DNA from: Saprospiraceae bacterium
Lineage (GTDB): Bacteria > Bacteroidota > Bacteroidia > Chitinophagales > Saprospiraceae
Assembly: GCA_020629035.1 (NCBI GenBank)
Contig: JAHDEC010000031.1
Coordinates: 1 to 38,168 of the forward strand
DNA: 38,168 nt
Direction: 5' to 3'
Part shown: positions 24,051-31,910 of the stretch, one piece after another
Layout of the letters: each line of letters begins with the position of its first letter
Position numbering within the stretch: the stretch's first letter is position 1
The notes under the pieces: model-generated
Databases searched by the model: none
Seen by the model: the letters and a program-made list of their open reading frames with translations, nothing else
Told to the model about the DNA's origin: nothing
Program-made: the position numbers and the translations under genes

Positions 24051-26679
24051 AATAACATTGTTTTGACTTCCTCAACGAACTAGCCATATTTAAAACTTCA
24101 TGATAAATTCCATTGACTCTTTCGATTTCAATTTCTGATAATACTGATGAGTTAATGGTAAACCGCTGATTTAACAACTGCTTATCTATTTGTGTGTTGA
24201 ATTCCCATTGTCCAGCATTAACTATGTTTAGATGGTCTTTTACCAGAAACTTAGACGGCTTTGTTAATAGACGCTCTTTCTCAAGTGCATAAAGCGCTAC
24301 TAAAGCAAACATTCTGTCTCTTGAGATTCCTGCAAACATTATTTCTTCATTGAGTAAAATGATTCGTGCATCATATGTTTTGTCATCTATATTTTTAATG
24401 GTTAGGCTCATTTGTCTACTTGCCTGTTCTTCATCATATCTGCAATCATCACAATTTAGAATCACATCGACAGTGATAAAAATCGAACTATCACATCCAT
24501 TTGTAGCCTCTAATGTTTGCAAAAACTCACCCTCTGTGTTGTAAATGGTCCCATTAAAATCTACTTCTTCTCCTTCACAAATATCAAGGTTTATCATCTC
24601 CGAAGAATTGGCAAGTGATTCGAGCATCAAAACAACAAGACTATCACAACCTACTGCGTTAGTCAGTGTTTCAGAATACTCTCCAGATGTGGTTAATTGC
24701 TCACCAAAAAAATTGTAGCTTTCATCTTCACAAATAGAAACTTGAATAGTATCTGATGAATTTTCTAATACACTTATTTGAATGATCAATGTGCTATCAC
24801 AGCCATTACTAGCTTCTAAGGTTTGTTGGAAGTTTCCAACTTCAGTATAGCTAATTTCATTGATATTAATACTTTCTCCTTCACAAATACTTACCGCTAA
24901 GTTTTCACTTGGGTTTTCCTCTAATGCTATTTGAATGACTAGAATACTATCACAGTTTTCACTAGATATTAGCTCTTGATCAAAAGTACCGGCTTCTGTA
25001 TATTCAATGCCGTTTAACTCAAAAATGTCACCTTCACATATGCTTGCAAAAATATCCTCAAAATAAACTTCATTAACCTCGAGGTTTAAAATTAGTAAAC
25101 TATCACAACCCATGCTATTGGTTAGATTTTGCTCATAAATACCAGCTTCACTATATGTTTCATTGTTTAACTGATAAGTATCACCATTACATATGCTTGC
25201 AGCAATGTTTTCAGTGGTGTTTGGATAAAACGCTATTTCAAGAGTAAGTGTACTATCACAACCTAAAACATTAAATAAGTTTTGAGTGTAAATGCCAGAT
25301 TCTGTAAAGTCTTCATTATTTAAGCTATAAACATCACCTTCACAAGCTTCGGCAAAAATGGATGATTCAGAATTTTCAAGAAGGATTAAATTTAATGTTA
25401 GTAGGCTGTCACAACCATCGACAGTAGTCAGGGTTTGTTCGTACTCCCCGCCTTCAGTGTAAACCACATCATTCAAGGTATAGGAGTCTCCATCACACAT
25501 TTCAACCGTAATGCTTTCAGATGGGGCATCTAAGGATTCCAAGGTTAAGCTGACTATACTGTCACAACCAACTGAACTAATAAAAGTTTGTTCGTATTCT
25601 CCGGGACTTGTGAGCTCTAGGTCACCAAAAATATAGCTAGACCCTTCACAAAATGTGTCTTCAAAAGAGCTTTCTAGTACAGGAACGATAACTTCATATT
25701 GTTCTCCGTTAAAACATCCCTCGTCATTTGTCACCACGACTTCGTAAATACCCGCCGCATTGCCATCATTAGTAATACTTAGTGATGAGCCAGTTTCTCC
25801 TAAAATCGCAACACCATCTTTATACCATTGGTAAGCACCAACAATAGTATCCGAAGTAGTTAATACCAAATTGTCAGTACAAATATCACCCTCAATAGTC
25901 ATCAAAGGAACACCAAACATTACTGACTCCGCCAAGACTAAGTCATCAAAAAAGAAATAAGGATCATCATCAATGTCTGGGTTAATTGCACAATCAGGAC
26001 CAAGGACTATAGCTTCATATGCTTGATCGGCCACAAATTCAAACTCAACATCCACCCATTCATTTACTCCGCTATAAGTCATACTACCTAATTGAACCCA
26101 ACCTGGACCATTGGTTGGACAACCAAAATTAGAGTTATTTCCGAATGGCAGATTATTGCAATCGGTTGTAGCAAAAACTGCCATGTTTAAAACATCACTT
26201 CCAGGTGCATCATGAAAACCCACATAGAAATCCAACATGTATTCTACTCCTACCGTCATACTTTCTGTTAAACAAGCACCAGCATATTCTTTAAAATTAG
26301 GTTGGCCTGTTTTTCCATCTCTAAAACCAATGGCTCCTTCACCATCTATAATTGGGAGAGGAACCATAAACCCTAAAAAAGGATGAGCTAAGAGATCACA
26401 AGTATGATAGTAGTCAGTGGTGGGAGGTGATGCTTGAATCCATTCGTCAGCACATTCTAACTCAGCTTCGTTACTCGGGCAACAGGACATTTCTTCAAAT
26501 GAAGGGTTGGGAATTAACGAACTTGGAGCAAAAGTGAAACACTCACAATCAGGATCATTTAAGTCAATTAAACCATCATTGTCATCATCAATGGCGTTAT
26601 CACAGATTTCTTGAGAAAGCAGGCTAGTAGAAAAAAAAATAAATAGCAGCAGAAATAAATGCTTTGCAGTATACTTCAT
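24043..26679 (-). CDS. Large secreted protein with eight 51-residue Cys repeats
   Basis: An 878-residue exported protein, signal peptide about 1-22. Order: a calcium-type acidic loop (DDDNDGLIDLNDPDC, 31-45); a lectin- or carbohydrate-binding-like domain (about 50-252) opening with SLIPNPSFEE; an Ig/PKD-like domain (about 258-333); eight tandem repeats (about 333-740) of the pattern ICxGxxYxLNxxxYxExGxYxQxLxNxxGCDSxLxL; then an unrecognised domain of about 134 residues (745-878). The last does not resemble a type IX C-terminal sorting domain, which is unexpected for this architecture. Function unknown; surface adhesion is an inference from family style. It follows the M14 gene on the same strand after a 72-base gap with strong inverted repeats. 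Confidence 0.8.
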   Translation of the reverse strand: MKYTAKHLFLLLFIFFSTSLLSQEICDNAIDDDNDGLIDLNDPDCECFTFAPSSLIPNPSFEEMSCCPSNEAELECADEWIQASPPTTDYYHTCDLLAHPFLGFMVPLPIIDGEGAIGFRDGKTGQPNFKEYAGACLTESMTVGVEYMLDFYVGFHDAPGSDVLNMAVFATTDCNNLPFGNNSNFGCPTNGPGWVQLGSMTYSGVNEWVDVEFEFVADQAYEAIVLGPDCAINPDIDDDPYFFFDDLVLAESVMFGVPLMTIEGDICTDNLVLTTSDTIVGAYQWYKDGVAILGETGSSLSITNDGNAAGIYEVVVTNDEGCFNGEQYEVIVPVLESSFEDTFCEGSSYIFGDLELTSPGEYEQTFISSVGCDSIVSLTLESLDAPSESITVEMCDGDSYTLNDVVYTEGGEYEQTLTTVDGCDSLLTLNLILLENSESSIFAEACEGDVYSLNNEDFTESGIYTQNLFNVLGCDSTLTLEIAFYPNTTENIAASICNGDTYQLNNETYSEAGIYEQNLTNSMGCDSLLILNLEVNEVYFEDIFASICEGDIFELNGIEYTEAGTFDQELISSENCDSILVIQIALEENPSENLAVSICEGESININEISYTEVGNFQQTLEASNGCDSTLIIQISVLENSSDTIQVSICEDESYNFFGEQLTTSGEYSETLTNAVGCDSLVVLMLESLANSSEMINLDICEGEEVDFNGTIYNTEGEFLQTLEATNGCDSSIFITVDVILNCDDCRYDEEQASRQMSLTIKNIDDKTYDARIILLNEEIMFAGISRDRMFALVALYALEKERLLTKPSKFLVKDHLNIVNAGQWEFNTQIDKQLLNQRFTINSSVLSEIEIERVNGIYHEVLNMASSLRKSKQCYYR
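24460..25683 (-). repeat. Eight tandem 51-codon repeats in the secreted protein
   Basis: The first Cys of each unit lies at residues 344, 395, 446, 497, 548, 599, 650 and 701. The second Cys lies 28 residues later each time (372, 423, 474, 525, 576, 627, 678, 729). The period is exactly 51 residues (153 bases) with no insertion or deletion, though the units differ in sequence. Each unit has the pattern C-x-G or C-E-D, Tyr/Asn core, then GCDS. Confidence 0.9.
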
Positions 26680-26683
26680 GGGT

Positions 26684-26729
26684 CAGGTTGGTCTTTAATA
26701 AATCAACCTGCAAGATATTAAAATATCTT
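26684..26729. other. Two nested-neighbour inverted repeats before the repeat-protein gene
   Basis: CAGGTTG (26684-26690) and CAACCTG (26704-26710) are a perfect seven-base inverted repeat around 13 bases. Immediately next to it AAGATATT (26712-26719) and AATATCTT (26722-26729) are a perfect eight-base inverted repeat around AA. Both lie in the 72-base gap between the M14 gene stop and the repeat-protein ATG at 26679. The first could be an mRNA leader hairpin; the second could be a terminator or operator. Confidence 0.5.
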
Positions 26730-26751
26730 ATATATATAAAGAAGTTATATA

Positions 26752-28476
26752 TTAGATCTTGCTCAGTTTAGCAACTGGATACAAATTATGACTTGGCTCT
26801 TTGTGGTCAGAATGTTCGTAAATGTATTTTAATTGTGCTCTAGCATCTTCGGCAAATGTTTTGTCGTCACTTTTTTTCTGTTCAAACGCTTGTTTTAAGA
26901 CAGGATCATTGGCAAGAATTTCAGCGGCTAAATCTTCAAAAACATAACTGGAAAAATATTCTTTCTGCATTAATATCCCATCAAAATAGTTCCATGCGAA
27001 GAAGCTGTCGTCAGCTTGCGGTTCTAAAACATGCATGATATATTGCAATTGATTTTGGTCAGTTTGCACAAGGAAATCGCCTTTTCTACCAGTTATTTTT
27101 TTGACTACTGGATTAATAGAAACATTACGGTGTAAATAATGACCTTCATAAGGAAGTTCGACGGTCTCAAAGTCTTCAATGTAATATTGCTCAGCATCAA
27201 AAACCTGGTCATTTTCCAAGGTTTGTATCTCGACCCCATTAAGCTTCATTAGGGCAACTACATTATCATAAGCTTGAGGAATTAAATAAGCTTTTGGAAT
27301 GCTTACAGATAGTTTTTCCTTGTAGGAATTCATAAATGGAATCGCTTTGTTATATGCAGCATTTCGATCGTAATATAAACGATTTTGACCATGGATATCG
27401 CTAGATTTATATTTAGCCTCATATCCTTTAAACATTAGGTTTTCCTTATCATCCTTGTCTAATTCCCAAGCAAGGGCTAGCGTATTTTGTTGGCCAATGT
27501 TGCGAATCGAAGTTGCACGATCTTCTTTTAAAACTTCTCCATTTATAGCTAGGTACTCCACCATAGATTCCATGAAAGCATAGGTACTATAAACTCTGTC
27601 TTTGTAGGGTTTTAGCATGTGCGTTTCTGGCATAAAGGAAAGCGTATGGAACAAACTAGCATAACCAGAAGAATACCTGGGTAAGTCTAGAAAACCAATA
27701 ATGCCGCCATCTGGAGTTTCTTTTGCATAAACATATGGAATCATTTCCCATTCTTTTTGTTCCATTTGTTTGTATAAATAGGGTAGCATTTTATCCGTTA
27801 AATGCCTAGATAAAGGTTTAGCCAATTTATCTTTTTGAGTGGCTATCAGTGTCATAGTGTATGTGTAGTCTGCACCGTTTGATGTATGATTATCAATGAA
27901 CACCTCCGGATTCCAACGATGAAAAATACTCGCGAAAGTTCTGGCATTTTTAGAGTCGGATTTTATAAAATCGCGATTTAAATCTAAGTTTTTAGCATTG
28001 CCTCTAAACCCATAAAGCTTGGGTCCTAATTGGTTTGCGCGGCTATGCGCACCTCTATTTAGCATCCCGCCGATATTGTAGGCAGGAATTATTAACAATC
28101 GAGTGTTCTGCAGTTTATCCTGCAATGCTGGATTTTCCAATATATCCCTGACAAACATCATGGTTGCGTCTACTCCACAAGGTTCGCCTGGATGGATAGC
28201 GTTGTTAATCAGTAAGTTTAGTTTGTCCTTTTTTGATGGGTTTACATCTAGGATTATTTCGTGTATGGCTAATCCAGCATCACTTGGTCCCGCCTCACTC
28301 ATGCTGAGATACTGCGGATATTTATCGACAAGTTTCTGATAAAAGCCTAGCATTTCATCATGACTCACTGAATAGTTGTTATCTAATTCAAAAGGACTTA
28401 CTAAGGCAGGCATATCTTGAGTATTAGCAGAATAAATAATTAGAACGATGAAGCAAAAGATGAAGGAGGTTTTCAT
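26752..28476 (-). CDS. Exported M14-family zinc carboxypeptidase
   Basis: A 574-residue protein with signal peptide (about 1-19) and an M14 peptidase domain. His95 and Glu98 (NAIHPGEPCG), the arginine in LDLNRDF (Arg168), the third zinc ligand His in FIDNHTSNG, and a catalytic glutamate in MPETHMLK match the M14 layout. A C-terminal region of about 200 residues, rich in beta segments, follows. Expected to cleave C-terminal or amide bonds of peptides outside the cytoplasm. Its ATG follows the apaG stop by one base, so it belongs to the yicC-gmk-apaG transcript. Confidence 0.88.
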   Translation of the reverse strand: MKTSFIFCFIVLIIYSANTQDMPALVSPFELDNNYSVSHDEMLGFYQKLVDKYPQYLSMSEAGPSDAGLAIHEIILDVNPSKKDKLNLLINNAIHPGEPCGVDATMMFVRDILENPALQDKLQNTRLLIIPAYNIGGMLNRGAHSRANQLGPKLYGFRGNAKNLDLNRDFIKSDSKNARTFASIFHRWNPEVFIDNHTSNGADYTYTMTLIATQKDKLAKPLSRHLTDKMLPYLYKQMEQKEWEMIPYVYAKETPDGGIIGFLDLPRYSSGYASLFHTLSFMPETHMLKPYKDRVYSTYAFMESMVEYLAINGEVLKEDRATSIRNIGQQNTLALAWELDKDDKENLMFKGYEAKYKSSDIHGQNRLYYDRNAAYNKAIPFMNSYKEKLSVSIPKAYLIPQAYDNVVALMKLNGVEIQTLENDQVFDAEQYYIEDFETVELPYEGHYLHRNVSINPVVKKITGRKGDFLVQTDQNQLQYIMHVLEPQADDSFFAWNYFDGILMQKEYFSSYVFEDLAAEILANDPVLKQAFEQKKSDDKTFAEDARAQLKYIYEHSDHKEPSHNLYPVAKLSKI

Positions 28477-28477
28477 T

Positions 28478-28864
28478 TTAGTTTAGCAGTGAATGTTCAG
28501 TAAGAATGAATTTTGGAATGTATACTTTAAATTGAGATTTATCAATACTTCTTTCCATCAAGTAATAACCTTCCATACTCCCAAGCTCTGTAGGAATCGG
28601 GCACCAAGAACTGTACTCATGTGCCTTTTGTGGCATAATAACTGGCTGCTGACCTACAACTCCATCACCTTCCACTTCTTTTACATTGCCAAAAGAGTCA
28701 GTAATTCTCCAGTATCTACTGAGCAGTTTAATACTAAAATCATTTTGGTTTTCGATAAATACATCATACGAAAACACAAAAATCCTTTGCTCTGGTTGAG
28801 ATGATTCCAAGCGATATTGAACCGCTACTTTTATAGAAACTCCGTCTGTTATAGCTTCTTTCAT
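28478..28864 (-). CDS. apaG: ApaG protein
   Basis: A 128-residue FN3-like domain protein of the ApaG family. VFSYDVFIENQNDFSIKLLSRYWRITDSFG, the conserved VEGDGVVGQQPVIMPQ and the WCPIPTELGSMEGYY segment are all present. Known role: linked to magnesium/cobalt and nucleotide metabolism, with function not settled. The ATG overlaps the gmk stop (ATGA). In enterobacteria apaG follows ksgA; here it follows gmk. Confidence 0.93.
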   Translation of the reverse strand: MKEAITDGVSIKVAVQYRLESSQPEQRIFVFSYDVFIENQNDFSIKLLSRYWRITDSFGNVKEVEGDGVVGQQPVIMPQKAHEYSSWCPIPTELGSMEGYYLMERSIDKSQFKVYIPKFILTEHSLLN

Positions 28865-29439
28865 GATGGAATTTTTAAAAATTCACAAACAATCTTACTT
28901 GCGTCATTAATCGCAACATCTAATTTATCATTAATAACTATTTGGTCGAACTTAGTTTGATATTTTAGTTCTTTTTCTGCTTTTGTTATACGCTTTTGTA
29001 GAGATTCCTCAGTTTCCGTATTTCTGTTTTTAAGTCTTTCGTAAAGGGTATATAGAGAGGGAGGTTTGATAAAAAGATTTAAACAGTTATCGCCAAATGT
29101 TTCCTTAATGTTTAAAGCACCTTCTACATCTACATCAAAAATGATGTGTTTATTTTCGGCCCAAATTTTATTTACTTCAGCGTAAAGTGTTCCATAAAAC
29201 GTGTTCTTATAGACTTCTTCATATTCCAGGAAATCTCCATTCTCCACCTTTGCGTGAAACTGCTCATTTGTAAAAAAGTGGTAATCTTTACCATCTACCT
29301 CATGTGGTCTTTTCTTTCTAGTTGTAGCACTAATAGAAAAGGCCAAAAACGAATGCTGCGCTAGTAAACCGCGAACAATGGAGGTTTTTCCTGCACCAGA
29401 AGGTGCTGCAACAACGATGGTTTTTCCTCTTGGTTCCAC
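28861..29439 (-). CDS. gmk: Guanylate kinase
   Basis: Phosphorylates GMP to GDP. 192 residues. P-loop AAPSGAGKTSIV at 11-22, then STTRKKRPHEVDGKDYHFF, FLEYEEVYKNTFYGT and the IIFDVDVEGALN segment follow the GMP-binding order. Start is GTG at 29439, overlapping the yicC stop TAG by one base (TAGTG). Middle gene of the yicC-gmk-apaG-M14 transcript. Confidence 0.96.
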   Translation of the reverse strand: MEPRGKTIVVAAPSGAGKTSIVRGLLAQHSFLAFSISATTRKKRPHEVDGKDYHFFTNEQFHAKVENGDFLEYEEVYKNTFYGTLYAEVNKIWAENKHIIFDVDVEGALNIKETFGDNCLNLFIKPPSLYTLYERLKNRNTETEESLQKRITKAEKELKYQTKFDQIVINDKLDVAINDASKIVCEFLKIPS

Positions 29440-30314
29440 TATACTATATTTAATATTTGCTCTTTTATTTTCTCCAAAGCATCTTTCATATTTACTACGA
29501 TTTGTTGGATATCAGAATGCTGTGCTTTAGAACCCAAGGTATTCATTTCTCTTCCCATTTCTTGAGAGATAAAGGATAGTTTTTTACCTTTTACTTTTTC
29601 AGAGCCATTCATCACTTCAGTAAAATATTTGCAATGTTGTGCTAATCTTATTTTCTCCTCAGTAATGTCAAGTTTTTCTAAATAGTAAAGGATTTCTTGT
29701 TCTAGTCTATTTTTGTCAATGCTGATTTCGTCGTTGTGGTTTTTTAAGTTTTTATTCATTTTTTCTTTTAAAGCTGTAATTCTTGATTCTTCAAAAGGAA
29801 CCACATCTTCTAGAAGTTTATGAATAAAATCCACCTGATCAAGCATATCTTTTTTCATGGCCTCACCTTCCGTTTGACGAAAGTTGTTGAACGCATCGAC
29901 GGCTTCATTTATAATGGCCCTGCTGGCCAACCATTCGTCTTCATCTAATGCCTTATCAGTAAGTTCGACAACATTAGGAATTCTTAAAATGGAGGGTAGG
30001 AGTTCGTTTTTTGATAATTGATAGTCATCGGCAATTTTTGCAAGTTCTTCATAATAGTGTTTGATTAAGGGACTATTAATTTTGTAACTATCATCTCCCT
30101 CATCTGATTCAAACGTTACGGTAATGTCTATTTTACCTCTAGATGACCTTTCTAAGAGTAGATTTCTTATTTCTAATTCTTTAGTTCGATACAATGCAGG
30201 TACTTTAACTCTTACATCCGTAGTCTTTCCGTTTAGACTGCGAATTTCAGCCTTAATTGATTTTGAACCAAAAACTCCAGTCGCTTGGCCATAACCTGTC
30301 ATTGAATAAACCAT
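29439..30314 (-). CDS. YicC family endoribonuclease-like protein
   Basis: A 291-residue protein with the YicC N-terminus (YSMTGYGQATGVFGSKSIKAEIRSLNGK) and the C-terminal DUF1732 region (RLEQEILYYLEKLDITEEKIRLAQHCKYF, then GKKLSFISQEMGREMNTLGSKA). YicC proteins are reported to be RNases acting on small or messenger RNA. Pairing with gmk is common across bacteria. First gene of the operon, with a candidate promoter at 30332-30362. Confidence 0.94.
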   Translation of the reverse strand: MVYSMTGYGQATGVFGSKSIKAEIRSLNGKTTDVRVKVPALYRTKELEIRNLLLERSSRGKIDITVTFESDEGDDSYKINSPLIKHYYEELAKIADDYQLSKNELLPSILRIPNVVELTDKALDEDEWLASRAIINEAVDAFNNFRQTEGEAMKKDMLDQVDFIHKLLEDVVPFEESRITALKEKMNKNLKNHNDEISIDKNRLEQEILYYLEKLDITEEKIRLAQHCKYFTEVMNGSEKVKGKKLSFISQEMGREMNTLGSKAQHSDIQQIVVNMKDALEKIKEQILNIV

Positions 30315-30331
30315 ATAGTTTAAATTTTCTG

Positions 30332-30362
30332 TGAAAATAGTAAATGCAAGAAGTTAGCCAAT
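30332..30362 (-). promoter_or_regulatory. Candidate promoter of the yicC-gmk-apaG operon
   Basis: On the minus strand ATTG (30362-30359), 19 bases, then TATTTTCA (30339-30332) resemble TTTG-N19-TAnnTTTG with one mismatch in the first box and two in the second. The predicted start would lie just before the yicC ATG at 30314. Confidence 0.4.
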
Positions 30363-30483
30363 TGTTGCAATATCGATTGCAGAATCAAAATACATGGTAT
30401 TTTTTTTACATTTAATTGAATATGAATGTTTTAGGGCTATTTTTTCTTTTTTACCAATCTTAATAAAAAAAGTGAAAAAATAA

Positions 30484-30514
30484 TTTCTTATAACCAAATA
30501 AATTGCGAAATTTG
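30484..30514 (+). promoter_or_regulatory. Candidate promoter of the HU/IHF gene
   Basis: TTTC (30484-30487), 19 bases, then GAAATTTG (30507-30514) fit the Bacteroidota pattern with a single mismatch in the first box and two in the second. The start would be near 30521, about 50 bases before the ATG at 30571. Confidence 0.45.
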
Positions 30515-30570
30515 CGACCCCTTGTAAAGGTTTATTGCCTGATTTACAGTGGTTTATAAAAATTAAAACA

Positions 30571-30879
30571 ATGAGAAAGGCTGATTTAGTTAATTCAATC
30601 TCTGAAAAAACTGGAGTTCCTAAGGTAGATGTGCTAGTTTCTTTAGAAATGTTCTTTAGAGAAATAAAAGATTCTTTAGCGGGCGGAGAAAATGTTTACG
30701 TGAGAGGATTTGGATCTTTTGTGATAAAAAAGAGAGCTAAAAAAATAGGAAGACACATCAAGCAAAATGTTGCGATAGAAATACCAGAACATTTTATTCC
30801 TTCCTTTAAGCCTTCTAAGGCATTTATTGAACAAGTAAAGGAAAATGTAACTTCTTTGCCTGAAGATAAAAGCTCTTAA
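30571..30879 (+). CDS. HU/IHF-family DNA-binding protein
   Basis: A 102-residue histone-like protein. MRKADLVNSISEKTGVPK is the classic opening helix pair, and VYVRGFGSFVIKKRAKKIGRHIKQN is the beta saddle and arm. The C-terminal tail after the body (about 12 residues longer than E. coli HU) is acidic and serine-rich. The ATG at 30571 is preferred: an in-frame ATG at 30535 would add 12 residues with no counterpart in the family. The next gene starts 9 bases after its stop. Confidence 0.93.
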   Translation: MRKADLVNSISEKTGVPKVDVLVSLEMFFREIKDSLAGGENVYVRGFGSFVIKKRAKKIGRHIKQNVAIEIPEHFIPSFKPSKAFIEQVKENVTSLPEDKSS

Positions 30880-30888
30880 GCACAACAA

Positions 30889-31668
30889 ATGAAAAAAACG
30901 CATTGGTTTAGTGTACTTCTGTTTAGTTTGCTTTTTTGCTTACTCTATTTTGGTTGCGACACTAAATCAACTGAAACTAAAGCTGTAGAAAAGTCTAGAG
31001 CATTAAATTTTGAAAGTGTTAATATGCAAAACCTGCTTCAGGAAGGTCTAACTATGTTGCCGGGTTCGGAGCGAACAAAGGTGCTAATGTTAGATCAATC
31101 ACTTAGCAAAGTGACAGAAGATTCTGAGAAAGTGGAACTTTTAAAGAAAATGGCAGGTTTTTGGTATGATAACAACAATGGTTTGTTATCTGGTTACTAC
31201 GCAGAAAAAATAGCCAACTTAAGTAACACAGCAAATGCTTGGTCAATGGCTGGAACCACATTTTTTCTTAGCTTAAAAAAGCAAGAGGAAAAAAATAAAA
31301 AAGAATATGCTTTAGAGAAAGCTTTGGAAGCCTTCGAAAATGCCATATCTTTGGAGCCGGATAATATTCAACACAGAATAAACAGAGCATTGTGTTTTGT
31401 AGATTCTCCACCTGAGGATAATCCGATGATGGGAATTCAACAATTGTTGGAGCTAAATAGAAGCAACCCTGAAAATGTCCCAGTTATTTTGCAACTAGCA
31501 AGGCTTGGACTTCAAACAAATCAGTTTGAAAAAGCCATTGGAAGATTGGAAAAAGCTTTGAGCTTAGAGCCAGAAAACCAATCTACCATTTGTTTGTTAG
31601 CCGAAGCTTATGCGGGATTTGGTGAAAAAATAAAAGCGGAGCAATTTGCAAAGCTTTGTAAGAAATAG
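30889..31668 (+). CDS. TPR lipoprotein
   Basis: A 259-residue exported protein with a long hydrophobic signal (MKKTHWFSVLLFSLLFCLLYFGC) and a likely lipid attachment at Cys23; the preceding YFG is not the most canonical lipobox. Two or three TPR units are visible, such as ALEAFENAISLEPDNIQHRINRAL and QFEKAIGRLEKALSLEPENQSTICLLAEAYAG. Role unknown; probably a protein-protein scaffold in the envelope. It lies between HU and the 30-residue gene and is probably in one transcript with both. Confidence 0.78.
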   Translation: MKKTHWFSVLLFSLLFCLLYFGCDTKSTETKAVEKSRALNFESVNMQNLLQEGLTMLPGSERTKVLMLDQSLSKVTEDSEKVELLKKMAGFWYDNNNGLLSGYYAEKIANLSNTANAWSMAGTTFFLSLKKQEEKNKKEYALEKALEAFENAISLEPDNIQHRINRALCFVDSPPEDNPMMGIQQLLELNRSNPENVPVILQLARLGLQTNQFEKAIGRLEKALSLEPENQSTICLLAEAYAGFGEKIKAEQFAKLCKK

Positions 31669-31693
31669 ATTTTAATTATAAAAAAAAGAAATT

Positions 31694-31786
31694 ATGCCTT
31701 GCGGTAAAAAAAGAAAGCGGCACAAGATTGCCACTCACAAACGTAAAAAACGTTTGAGAAAGAACAGACATAAGAAGAAAAAATAA
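31694..31786 (+). CDS. 30-residue basic protein, probable bS22/mS38-like small ribosomal protein
   Basis: An ATG at 31694 opens a 30-codon frame: MPCGKKRKRHKIATHKRKKR then LRKNRHKKKK and TAA. More than half the residues are Lys or Arg. The arrangement KKRKRxK..xHKRKKRLRKNR resembles the AURKAIP1/COX24 (mS38) motif and the small actinobacterial ribosomal protein bS22. I also recall near-identical short peptides in flavobacterial genomes. A terminator follows within 6 bases, and the spacing of 25 bases from the lipoprotein gene suggests one transcript. Chance is unlikely because the composition and termination are coherent. Confidence 0.75.
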   Translation: MPCGKKRKRHKIATHKRKKRLRKNRHKKKK

Positions 31787-31791
31787 CCTAG

Positions 31792-31827
31792 AGGACTACT
31801 GCATCTGGTAGTCCTATTTTCTCTTTT
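31792..31827 (+). terminator. Intrinsic terminator after the 30-residue gene
   Basis: AGGACTAC (31792-31799) pairs with GTAGTCCT (31808-31815), eight perfect pairs around an eight-base loop, followed by ATTTTCTCTTTT. It ends the HU-lipoprotein-small protein transcript, leaving rng with its own promoter. Confidence 0.9.
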
Positions 31828-31910
31828 ATACATCTTCTCCATCTAATTTAAAGAGCTGCCATTGATTGGTCTAGCCCTTATTTTCACATATATACACAAC
31901 AATACAACAC

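Noticed and set aside
24460-25683. Regular 153-base periodicity that looks like a CRISPR or satellite array
   Set aside because: It is in frame, codes for 51-residue protein repeats with conserved cysteines, and the DNA copies are not near-identical.
30366-30381. TGCAAT-ATCG-ATTGCA inverted repeat upstream of yicC
   Set aside because: Six-base arms in AT-rich DNA next to the candidate promoter; too likely by chance to claim an operator.
30535-30570. Upstream in-frame ATG for the HU/IHF gene
   Set aside because: It would add a 12-residue extension (MPDLQWFIKIKT) that does not fit the family; the ATG at 30571 starts the canonical MRKADLV.
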